Shown: positions 1-7,467 of the stretch, in pieces | Position numbering within the stretch: the first letter of the stretch is position 1 | Layout of the letters: each line of letters starts with the position of its first letter | From: Parcubacteria group bacterium GW2011_GWA2_51_10 | GTDB lineage: Bacteria; Patescibacteriota; Minisyncoccia; Phycocordibacterales; UBA2100 | Length of the DNA stretch: 40,923 bases | NCBI GenBank assembly: GCA_001004265.1 | Contig: LCQS01000008.1 | Span: forward strand, 1-40,923 | Direction: 5' to 3' | Translations under genes and position numbers: made by a program | The notes under the pieces: generated by a model | Seen by the model: the letters and a program-made list of their open reading frames with translations, nothing else | Told to the model about the DNA's origin: nothing | Database searches by the model: none

Positions 1-1649
1 TGGCCGACGCCGGGAACAATAGTATCCAAGATTTTATCGATTACTCGGTTATCGTTCGGATCGAGAAAGGACTGCTTGATGAAATCGGTAATGATCTCAT
101 CGTGCACAACCATGCCCTCGTCGAATCGACGCGGCACGCCGGAACCGCCGCCTTCGGTACCACCGTTCTGTGATTCGAGCCACTCGCGAAAAATTTGCTG
201 ATCTTCCAGGTCAAACTCTCGAAAATCCTTCCAGTTCTGATCGTTGTTAAGCCCGACATGCGAAACGACGTAGCCGTGGTTTGCGGGATTCCCAGGATCA
301 TCTTGGAACATCACGCGCATGATGCGACCGACAAACTGAACATACGGCGACAAGCTGCGAAAAGGACGAAAGACAGCAGCGACCGCGAGAGGAGGGTGAT
401 CAAATCCTTCGCCCAACATCTGCACTTGCACGACGCAGTCGATGCGACCGTCCTCTAGATCTTGGTGCACACCTGCTTTCTTGTCCTCGTCCATTTCACC
501 GTATATTTCCTTTGCTTTGATGCCGCGCTGTTCGTACAGATCGCGAAGCTGTCGTGCGTGATCGACGGAACACGCCGCCGCGATGATTTGTTGTTTTTGT
601 CCAGTCTTTTCACGCAGCTCGCGCATTCGATGAATGCTCGCATCCACGATATGCACGTTGCATTCCGGTGAGAGTGCGACGCCTCTCCGGAACCACGCTT
701 CTTCGCGCAATTCCATGACCTCTTCAAGCGTGTGTCGCTTCGTATCGCCCCGATACGCAAAATAGATCTCGGCGGGCGCAACATTTATTGAGTGAATTTG
801 CTTGATGTAGCCCGCAAGCATCGCCTTTGAATAGGGATATCTGTAGACGACCTCGCCCGTCACACGACGCCCATCTCCACGGAAGGGAGTAGCGGTGAGA
901 CTCACAACCTTCGCATCCGGAAACCGGCCGAAGACCTTCGTCCAACTGTCGGCTACATTGTGGTGCCCCTCGTCGACGAGAATCATGTCGAAGAAGGCCG
1001 GTGGAAATTGTGGAAGCCAGCGATCTGCTGAACTCGCCAGCTGTTGGATATTCGCAACTACATACTGGCTTTCTGTACAGTCATGGATATTGGCCTTTGG
1101 TCCGTCCAGTACTGCAACAAACGGTCCGTCAGCGAATGAAGTCAGCACGTGCGCTTTCGCGAGAAAGAATTTCGGATGGCCGACTTCGAGCGCATCCGAT
1201 ACGCCCTTGCGAATCGTGGTGTTCGGTACGATGACCAACACTCGACTTTTGGATATACCGAAGGGAAGGGTTGCAATGAGTCCCGTTTTGCCGCAACCGA
1301 CCGGTATTTGAAGTATGGCGGGTTCGTTGCTCTTTTGAAAATGCTCGCGCACTTTTTTGTGTGCCTCGCGCTGCGGCTCCCGGAGTCGGTCATTCGTTTC
1401 GATATTTGCGATCGACTTCTCGAACAGACTCCCTGGGTTGCTCTGCTCGGCGTGTTTGTACTCGATACGATGTGGTTCCAAGTCTGATCGCTTGTAGTAT
1501 CGATAGTCATTGCCCGGGTGCCGGACAGATTTGAGCTTTCCTTCCGCGTCCCAGCGACGGAGCGTCTGAGCGGAGATCCCCAAGTATTTGGCAGCCTGTT
1601 GCACGGTGAGATAGTCCTTTTCTTCCGGTGTATCAACCATATCCAACAT
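1..1649 (-). CDS. SF2 DEAD/DEAH-type helicase with N-terminal MerR/excisionase-like HTH (3' end off the left edge)
   Basis: Hand translation of the minus strand from ATG 1649 (alternative ATG 1640) to base 1 has no stop: MVDTPEEKDYLTVQQAAKYLGISAQTLRRWDAEGKLKSVRHPGNDYRYYKRSDLE...(HTH) ...LQIPVGCGKTGLIATLPF (motif I)...MILVDEGHHNVADSW (motif II)...VVSLTATPFRGDG (motif III)...QVQMLGEGFDHPPL...YVQFVGRIMRVM (motif VI). Absent from the ORF track because it runs off the window. Confidence 0.93.
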   Translation of the reverse strand, partial: MLDMVDTPEEKDYLTVQQAAKYLGISAQTLRRWDAEGKLKSVRHPGNDYRYYKRSDLEPHRIEYKHAEQSNPGSLFEKSIANIETNDRLREPQREAHKKVREHFQKSNEPAILQIPVGCGKTGLIATLPFGISKSRVLVIVPNTTIRKGVSDALEVGHPKFFLAKAHVLTSFADGPFVAVLDGPKANIHDCTESQYVVANIQQLASSADRWLPQFPPAFFDMILVDEGHHNVADSWTKVFGRFPDAKVVSLTATPFRGDGRRVTGEVVYRYPYSKAMLAGYIKQIHSINVAPAEIYFAYRGDTKRHTLEEVMELREEAWFRRGVALSPECNVHIVDASIHRMRELREKTGQKQQIIAAACSVDHARQLRDLYEQRGIKAKEIYGEMDEDKKAGVHQDLEDGRIDCVVQVQMLGEGFDHPPLAVAAVFRPFRSLSPYVQFVGRIMRVMFQDDPGNPANHGYVVSHVGLNNDQNWKDFREFDLEDQQIFREWLESQNGGTEGGGSGVPRRFDEGMVVHDEIITDFIKQSFLDPNDNRVIDKILDTIVPGVG

Positions 1650-1746
1650 TATACATCCTTCTTTATATGCTTTTCTAACGTCAAGTGGGGACAGCTCGAT
1701 CCGGCAGCATGAAGTAGACGTTTACGCCTCCTTTTTATGGTGTCTA

Positions 1747-3213
1747 TTGTGTCTATTCACGGGGTATAATTTTGGGGTGTTCGTCCTTTCACAGAGCGTA
1801 AAAGTCGATGAGTCCGCAATGGACGCACTGGACGCCATGTGGTACGCGTACCGTCGCTCCCACTTCAAAAGCGTCGAAAGTTGCTCGATATGCCGCGCAA
1901 GGGCCCATGTGGCCGCGCTGGTGCTCGCATACAGGATTGAAACCGCCGACTGGAAAAGCGGAGAGGGTGTCGGTGCAGCTGCTACTACTACGTTTGGGTA
2001 CGACTACTCCGGCCAAAGGGTCTTCTCACAGACCGCATCCAGCACCACCGTGTTTCCGTCGAAATATTTCAGCGTTACCTCGCGTACTGTTGCCTCAACG
2101 ACTTACGCAACTTCGACAAGCTACATTTTTGCGGGAGATACACAGGTCGCATATATCGAGCAAGATCTGATAAATGGAAGCGCGACCGGAACACCGCGTA
2201 CGTTCTATGTACATCCAGATCACCTGGGCAGTACGAATGTCATAACAACGGCGAGCGGGACTGTTCAGTCTGTTCGCGATTATCTTCCGTTCGGCAGCAG
2301 CCGTATTAACTCCGGCGATGCATCACTGCGTCGCGGTTATATTGGCGAGTTTGAGGAAGGCAACAATTTGTCCTATCTCAACGCACGTTTTTACCAGAGC
2401 GACCGAGGACAATTCCTTAGCCAAGATCCGGTGTTCCTTGCACTAGGAAATCCGAGCAAAGTAAAAGAGTTACTAAAGCAGGAGCAACACGAATTACTCA
2501 GCGATCCACAACAGTTGAACTCGGCTCGGACGATGGGCGGATCGAATTCCGGATTCGCATCAGGCTGGAACGGAAATACGCAGTCAGGGGGCAACTCGAT
2601 TTCCCAAGCTGAATACCTGGCCGACCCCCAAATGCAAAATTCGTATGCGTACGCACGCGGGAACCCCCTTCGTTACAAAGATCCTGAAGGATTATGGTAT
2701 GGAGAAGTTTCTCTTGAATTTAGCCCACCGCCGCCCTTCTTCTTAAGTCTGTCTACTGGTTTCAGAGGAGACGCAACAGGCGTAACTTGGTTTGTCGCAG
2801 GCGGGCCCTCGTTCGGTGCGATATTCCCATTAAAAGCAATTTTCTCATCAGGGAACCTGTCCCATCAAACAGAGTGGACTGTATCGCGAAGCGCTGAATT
2901 ATTTGGTGGTGCTGGTATGGGCGTCTCGACCGAAGGAGCTTTTGATCCACGCAGACCACTGAGCACCGGAACGAATCCGGTCTCTAGTTACTACACGGGG
3001 GCCGGACTGGGGGGTGGTGTTTCTCAGCAATATACGTTCTCAACTCCGATACACACATGGAGTTCAGTATCGAATTCTAGCCGACCTTCCGGCAATCTGG
3101 ACGCGAAATCCTTAGGCATAGGCAATACGGGTTCGGGCACATTCACCGGGACCTACAATTTTGGTCCTAGCATCGGGACCTACAACTTCGGTACAGGGTC
3201 GTGGGCAAAGTAG
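1747..3213 (+). CDS. RHS repeat-associated core domain protein, C-terminal part with variable tip (N-terminal RHS shell absent)
   Basis: FYVHPDHLGSTNVITTASGTVQSVRDYLPFGSSR...RGYIGEFEEGNNLSYLNARFYQSDRGQFLSQDPV...NSYAYARGNPLRYKDPEGLW is a typical RHS core end, followed by a unique tip. The first ~77 residues show no RHS repeats. Confidence 0.88.
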   Translation: MCLFTGYNFGVFVLSQSVKVDESAMDALDAMWYAYRRSHFKSVESCSICRARAHVAALVLAYRIETADWKSGEGVGAAATTTFGYDYSGQRVFSQTASSTTVFPSKYFSVTSRTVASTTYATSTSYIFAGDTQVAYIEQDLINGSATGTPRTFYVHPDHLGSTNVITTASGTVQSVRDYLPFGSSRINSGDASLRRGYIGEFEEGNNLSYLNARFYQSDRGQFLSQDPVFLALGNPSKVKELLKQEQHELLSDPQQLNSARTMGGSNSGFASGWNGNTQSGGNSISQAEYLADPQMQNSYAYARGNPLRYKDPEGLWYGEVSLEFSPPPPFFLSLSTGFRGDATGVTWFVAGGPSFGAIFPLKAIFSSGNLSHQTEWTVSRSAELFGGAGMGVSTEGAFDPRRPLSTGTNPVSSYYTGAGLGGGVSQQYTFSTPIHTWSSVSNSSRPSGNLDAKSLGIGNTGSGTFTGTYNFGPSIGTYNFGTGSWAK

Positions 3214-3237
3214 TTATTAATAGATTAAAAAATAATT

Positions 3238-3474
3238 ATGACCATACTTTCACTGATATTCGTAGCAATAGGACTATTTTTTCTCGTGTGGAGCAAATCA
3301 CTCGCCCAGTGGCTTTACGATCTTCATCGTCCTCTATTCAAAACCACATTTTCCTGGCTGATTGATGTAGACGCGCCATGGTTTAGAAAATCATATGACA
3401 TAGCGATGGTAGGAATCGGTGTCATGCTTTTAATCGGTGCCTATTTCACCTACTTCGGTCCGATCACTTCGTAA
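3238..3474 (+). CDS. small membrane protein (possible RHS-tip immunity or accessory protein)
   Basis: 78-aa ORF directly behind the RHS tip, with two hydrophobic stretches (ILSLIFVAIGLFFLVW; IAMVGIGVMLLIGAYF). Confidence 0.55.
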   Translation: MTILSLIFVAIGLFFLVWSKSLAQWLYDLHRPLFKTTFSWLIDVDAPWFRKSYDIAMVGIGVMLLIGAYFTYFGPITS

Positions 3475-3490
3475 AAATATAAAAAACGTT

Positions 3491-3760
3491 ATGAATTTAG
3501 AAATCATTCAAACTCTCGTCTTTCCCGTGATAAGCGTGGTTAGTTATTTCGCGTGGCAAAAGTATCAGGATAGGGATTATTTTTGGATCATGTGGGTAGC
3601 GATAGTTGGTCTAACCATCGATATACTTCGTTACGTCATTACGTCAACATTTGAATTGACGTCAACTTTATCGACAGTAATGAGCACATCCCTGATCGTC
3701 GTTTGGATTGTGCTAATCCTATTCTTGATTAAAGTCGGAATCTGGGGGTCAAAAAAGTAA
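3491..3760 (+). CDS. small membrane protein
   Basis: ATG 3491 inside the ORF-track frame 3437-3760; ~89 aa with hydrophobic helices (WIMWVAIVGLTIDIL; SLIVVWIVLILFLIKVGIW). Confidence 0.5.
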   Translation: MNLEIIQTLVFPVISVVSYFAWQKYQDRDYFWIMWVAIVGLTIDILRYVITSTFELTSTLSTVMSTSLIVVWIVLILFLIKVGIWGSKK

Positions 3761-3788
3761 AAAGACGTACTGTCGCTTCTAATCCAAG

Positions 3789-4331
3789 ATGCTAAAACCC
3801 GCTGATTTCGAAAATCTAATCTGGGATTTCTTGCTGACCTACAGACAATTTTTACTCCACGGTCACTTACACAAAAGAGTGACCCACGATGCGTACGAGG
3901 CAAATATCGCTACATGGAATACGCTGCTACTTAGTCTAGAATCGGGAGCCCTGCTTGGCCTGGCGAGACTTTTGGAAAGAACTAACGATATTGGGAAACC
4001 TTTTAGCGATTTAGTGGGGAGGACATTTGATAACAAGGAATTTGACACTAACGAACTCGATGATATTGCTGAAAGAATACTGAAACTACGACATGCCTAC
4101 ATAGCTCACGCAGATTTATCAAAAATGCGTAACATGGAATCTTTTTTGAAGGCACACCGATTGAATGGTACTGAAATGATAAAGATGATTGATGCTATCA
4201 AAAATAGACTCATTCAATATCAAAAAGGCCTCAGTTCTAACATCGAGGTACAGAGGTTATTTACCGAAAGTCAAAACAACGCATTACATGAGCTCGAGGC
4301 TTGGTTAAAATCATTTGCAAATCCTCTGTAG
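3789..4331 (+). CDS. AbiU2/HEPN-like protein
   Basis: 180-aa all-helical-looking protein with WNTLLLSLESGALLGLARLLER and RHAYIAHADLSK, the latter fitting the HEPN Rx4-6H motif (R-HAYIA-H). Confidence 0.55.
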   Translation: MLKPADFENLIWDFLLTYRQFLLHGHLHKRVTHDAYEANIATWNTLLLSLESGALLGLARLLERTNDIGKPFSDLVGRTFDNKEFDTNELDDIAERILKLRHAYIAHADLSKMRNMESFLKAHRLNGTEMIKMIDAIKNRLIQYQKGLSSNIEVQRLFTESQNNALHELEAWLKSFANPL

Positions 4332-4332
4332 C

Positions 4333-4360
4333 AAAAAAGACGTTTAGCCATTTTTCTTAA
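4333..4360. repeat. left arm of perfect 28-bp inverted repeat
   Basis: AAAAAAGACGTTTAGCCATTTTTCTTAA is the exact reverse complement of 4662-4689. Confidence 0.97.
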
Positions 4361-4661
4361 TGCATCATCGTCAAAAATTATTGAATCCAAAACATCCAAC
4401 AAGAATTGACGCTTTCTCGCAGCATTTTCTTCGCGCGTACGCATACGAATTTTGCATTTGGGGGTCGGCCAGGTATTCAGCTTGGGAAATCGAGTTGCCC
4501 CTTGACTGCGTATTTCCGTTCCAGCCTGATGCGAATCCGGAATTCGATCCGCCCATCGTCCGAGCCGAGTTCACCTACTGGACAACGCATTGAGTCGCGC
4601 GCCCTTCGGGCGCGCTCCTGCCCCGAATCCTGAATTCCCAACGGCACGAATCCGCAGAATT
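4361..4661 (-). mobile_element. 301-bp mosaic cassette made of inverted copies of the recombinase 3' end and the RHS gene
   Basis: 4361-4416 is the reverse complement of 6217-6272 (56 bp). 4435-4573 is the reverse complement of RHS 2516-2654 (139 bp, one mismatch noticed). 4567-4653 is the reverse complement of 6285-6371 (87 bp). Confidence 0.9.
4597..4615. repeat. GC hairpin GCGCGCCC-TTC-GGGCGCGC (second copy 6323-6341)
   Basis: Perfect 8-bp stem with 3-nt loop, inside the duplicated 87-bp segment. Confidence 0.85.
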
Positions 4662-4689
4662 TTAAGAAAAATGGCTAAACGTCTTTTTT
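4662..4689. repeat. right arm of perfect 28-bp inverted repeat
   Basis: TTAAGAAAAATGGCTAAACGTCTTTTTT, exact reverse complement of 4333-4360; the enclosed spacer is 301 bp. Confidence 0.97.
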
Positions 4690-4745
4690 AGAATCTCCAC
4701 AGAGAAATTTGCTCGCTCACAAATCAATCACGTACAATCAACACC

Positions 4746-6377
4746 ATGAAAACTGCTGCACTCTACGCGCGCGTCTCGACCGACATGCAAAAAGAAGAAG
4801 GAACAATCAAGAGCCAGCTTTTTGAATTGCGTCAGCAAATTTCGCGCGATGGACATACGCTCACGAAAGAGTATGTGGACGACGGGTGGAGCGGCGGGCG
4901 TATGGACAGACCCGCACTCGACCAACTGCGCCAAGACGTGAGAGCAAACGTTTTCGACATGATATATTTCCACGCCGCAGATCGCATCGCACGAGATATC
5001 GAGTATCAGCGAATCATCATTGCCGAGCTACTGAAATACGGAAAACAAATCGTAATAAACGGCAAAGAATACGAGCAAACTCCTGAAGGGAAAATGATGT
5101 TAACGATGCTTGGGCTTTTTGCGGAATACGAGAAAGCGAAATTTGCTGAACGCTCTGTACGTGGGCGGCGGCACAAAGTGCGGCAAGGTATTCCTGCGAC
5201 GGGCGGCAATGTTCCATACGGCTACGCGCTCGTGAGCAAAACCGATAACAAGCCGCAACATATCATCGTGAACGAGGAGCGCGCCGCCGTAGTGCGTTGG
5301 ATATACGAAATCTATGCCAACACAGAAATCGGCATCAACGAACTAACGCGGCAAATGCAGATTAGTCAGGCGCTCCCATCGCACGGAGGCAGGTGGAGCA
5401 GAAGCACCGTGCATTTCATCCTCACAAACACCGCGTATTACGGCGAAATCCACTACTACACCGTCCGGCGCGTTCCGGCGACAGGGAGCCGCCCGCGACA
5501 CGTCAAATTCAAGACTGTGGAGCGCGATCCGAGCGAGCAAATGACCATCAGTGTGCCGTCAATCGTGTCGCGCGAACTGTGGAATAAGGTGCAGGCAAAA
5601 TTGGAGCGCAACAAGAGAGTGTACCGCAACGCTCCGCGCAAATATCTTTTGAGCGGCCTCGTACAATGCGCGCGCGACGGCAAAAGCTACACGGGCTACA
5701 CCCAACTGTGGGAGCCGGGTGGTGCAGCACGATACAGCCATTATCAGTGCAACCACAATCGAAAAATGCACGAAGCGGGATACTCGCTGGAAAAAGATCG
5801 TTGCACGAATAAGTCCATCGTCGCATCGCGCATTGAAGTCGGTGTGTGGCTTGCGGTTGTCAACGAGATACTGAATCCAGCACGGTTGAAAACGCACATC
5901 GAGCTACTTCGCACGAGGACACGGGAACGCGACGACGAATATCGCAAGAAGCTGAAAGGCATCGAAAGAGAGCTGCGGCGTAACCAAGAGCAGAAACAGC
6001 GGCTTTTAGACCTGTACACCGACGGCAACAAGGCGCGGGATATGTTCGAGCGGAAAATGCTAAACTTAGATGAGGAGGAGCGTGGGTTGCGCCAGAAGCA
6101 AGTCGAATTGGCGAATACGATCACGCTCGTCCCTGATCCTTCACATATTCGCAAAAGCATCGCTGTGTATTGCGGCAAATTGAGTGAGAGGGTTTCTCGC
6201 ATCGTGGATTTTGCGGGAAAGCGTCAATTCTTGTTGGATGTTTTGGATTCAATAATTTTTGACGATGATGCACTCCTGATTCGGGGATTCGTGCCGTTGG
6301 GAATTCAGGATTCGGGGCAGGAGCGCGCCCGAAGGGCGCGCGACTCAATGCGTTGTCCAGTAGGTGAACTCATATAG
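4746..6377 (+). CDS. large serine recombinase (resolvase/invertase N-terminus, recombinase domain, zinc ribbon, coiled coil)
   Basis: ALYARVSTDMQKEEGTIKSQ (catalytic Ser), D...DRIARD, GLFAEYEKAKFAERSVRGRRHKVRQGIPATGGNVPYGY, RWSRSTVHFILTNTAYYG, LLSGLVQCARDG, long charged coiled coil. The C-terminus reads into the duplicated 87-bp segment. Confidence 0.95.
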   Translation: MKTAALYARVSTDMQKEEGTIKSQLFELRQQISRDGHTLTKEYVDDGWSGGRMDRPALDQLRQDVRANVFDMIYFHAADRIARDIEYQRIIIAELLKYGKQIVINGKEYEQTPEGKMMLTMLGLFAEYEKAKFAERSVRGRRHKVRQGIPATGGNVPYGYALVSKTDNKPQHIIVNEERAAVVRWIYEIYANTEIGINELTRQMQISQALPSHGGRWSRSTVHFILTNTAYYGEIHYYTVRRVPATGSRPRHVKFKTVERDPSEQMTISVPSIVSRELWNKVQAKLERNKRVYRNAPRKYLLSGLVQCARDGKSYTGYTQLWEPGGAARYSHYQCNHNRKMHEAGYSLEKDRCTNKSIVASRIEVGVWLAVVNEILNPARLKTHIELLRTRTRERDDEYRKKLKGIERELRRNQEQKQRLLDLYTDGNKARDMFERKMLNLDEEERGLRQKQVELANTITLVPDPSHIRKSIAVYCGKLSERVSRIVDFAGKRQFLLDVLDSIIFDDDALLIRGFVPLGIQDSGQERARRARDSMRCPVGELI

Positions 6378-6942
6378 CTATGGACGAAATAATCCTCTCC
6401 GATACTCGGATAACGGAGGTAATGGCGTAGTAGATAAAGTGGTGTTTAACACCTTCAGGTGGTTATTCCGCGCCGACGATGCCACAGACATAGCCAATAG
6501 TTCGCTAGACATGTATTCGGTCTACGGTGAGCCTGGTGCGCCAGAATCTGCGCACGTCGATGCGGGTGGTAATCTTGGCTGGGATTTGGTCCAGCTTCTT
6601 CCGTCACTCACGCCTGCCGCGTTTCCTATGATGCTTTGGGATGGCTTCATCTTTACAGGTGAGATGATGGGACTTGATCCAAAAGACGCACCTCAACACG
6701 TTGAAAATATGAAAGAGAGGCTAAGAAAGGAGAATATTATTCCCGGATTACAATTTCAATCTACGTCAGCGAGTGGAGCAAAAAGCCAACCGATAGTCGG
6801 ACAGCAGAACACTCAGCGTACAAATAATTCATCTGCTGGAAATACCGTTTACGTACAGGGCTCGAATCTTCCTCGTTCCAAAGATCCAGTAGGCTCCAGC
6901 GGCGGCCAGCCGGTATATTGCTGGGGTTCTTGTGGAAATTAA
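6364..6942 (+). CDS. orphan RHS C-terminal tip fragment
   Basis: The frame from GTG 6364 opens with NSYSYGRNNPLRYSDNGGN, matching the RHS boundary motif NSYAYARGNPLRYKDPEG of the 1747-3213 protein; a unique tip follows. Confidence 0.75.
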   Translation: MNSYSYGRNNPLRYSDNGGNGVVDKVVFNTFRWLFRADDATDIANSSLDMYSVYGEPGAPESAHVDAGGNLGWDLVQLLPSLTPAAFPMMLWDGFIFTGEMMGLDPKDAPQHVENMKERLRKENIIPGLQFQSTSASGAKSQPIVGQQNTQRTNNSSAGNTVYVQGSNLPRSKDPVGSSGGQPVYCWGSCGN

Positions 6943-6963
6943 TAGTAAACTGGTTAAACACCT

Positions 6964-7266
6964 ATGAGAGATCCAATATTTTATCTTGTCGTTGCTGGCT
7001 GGGTTGCATTGACCGTATATATCGGCGTTATGGGTGTTCGTATGACGATAGACAAGAACTACAGAAAAAAATGGGCTCAAACGATCTATAAACCAACAAG
7101 TGAGAATGACAAGAAGGAACTGGATAGTCTTTTCAAGTTCACCGAAGGTCCAGCATATATTCTTATGAGTCTTTTTTTAGCAGGCTTTGGGCTGTATTTG
7201 CTAAATTTAGGTCTTGACCTGACCCCCAAATTTCAGACACTCATTCTGAACGGGATTACTCGCTAG
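6964..7266 (+). CDS. small membrane protein, candidate immunity partner of the orphan tip
   Basis: 100-aa ORF directly behind the tip, hydrophobic segments at both ends (FYLVVAGWVALTVYIGVMGV; AYILMSLFLAGFGLYLLNLGL). Confidence 0.5.
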   Translation: MRDPIFYLVVAGWVALTVYIGVMGVRMTIDKNYRKKWAQTIYKPTSENDKKELDSLFKFTEGPAYILMSLFLAGFGLYLLNLGLDLTPKFQTLILNGITR

Positions 7267-7329
7267 AATGAAGCGATATGAAGAAGCACCGCATCGCACT
7301 CGAGGTGCGGGATGATAACGATGATAACG

Positions 7330-7349
7330 GGGATAACGGGGACAGGCAC
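7330..7349. repeat. 20-bp direct repeat GGGATAACGGGGACAGGCAC, copy 1
   Basis: Exact match to 8081-8100. Confidence 0.95.
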
Positions 7350-7467
7350 GGTTAATTAATGTGCGGCGTGTTGTAGTGATTCGGCGCGCCAAGCTCGGCG
7401 CTGATACAATAGGTCTGTGATTCGCAACCTTAACTCACGGTGTCTGACACTTCAACACAATATATGA

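Noticed and set aside
1142-1636. ORF-track entry 1142-1636 minus (164 aa)
   Set aside because: Out-of-frame shadow of the real helicase frame, which stays open to the left edge with clear motifs.
3120-3205. Short GTYNFG repeats at the RHS tip C-terminus as a tandem-repeat locus
   Set aside because: Only two imperfect units (GTYNFGPSIGTYNFGTGS), typical low-complexity tail.
4597-4615. GC hairpin as a simple rho-independent terminator
   Set aside because: No T-tract follows in either orientation, and the hairpin lies inside a duplicated mobile segment; kept only as a repeat.
4360-4633. ORFs 4360-4593, 4371-4574 and 4406-4633 as genes
   Set aside because: They are translations of the mosaic cassette (inverted RHS and recombinase pieces), not independent genes.
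2516-6942. Diversity-generating retroelement explanation for the RHS/cassette duplication
   Set aside because: No reverse transcriptase in the window and no A-to-N mismatch pattern; the 139-bp copies are nearly identical.
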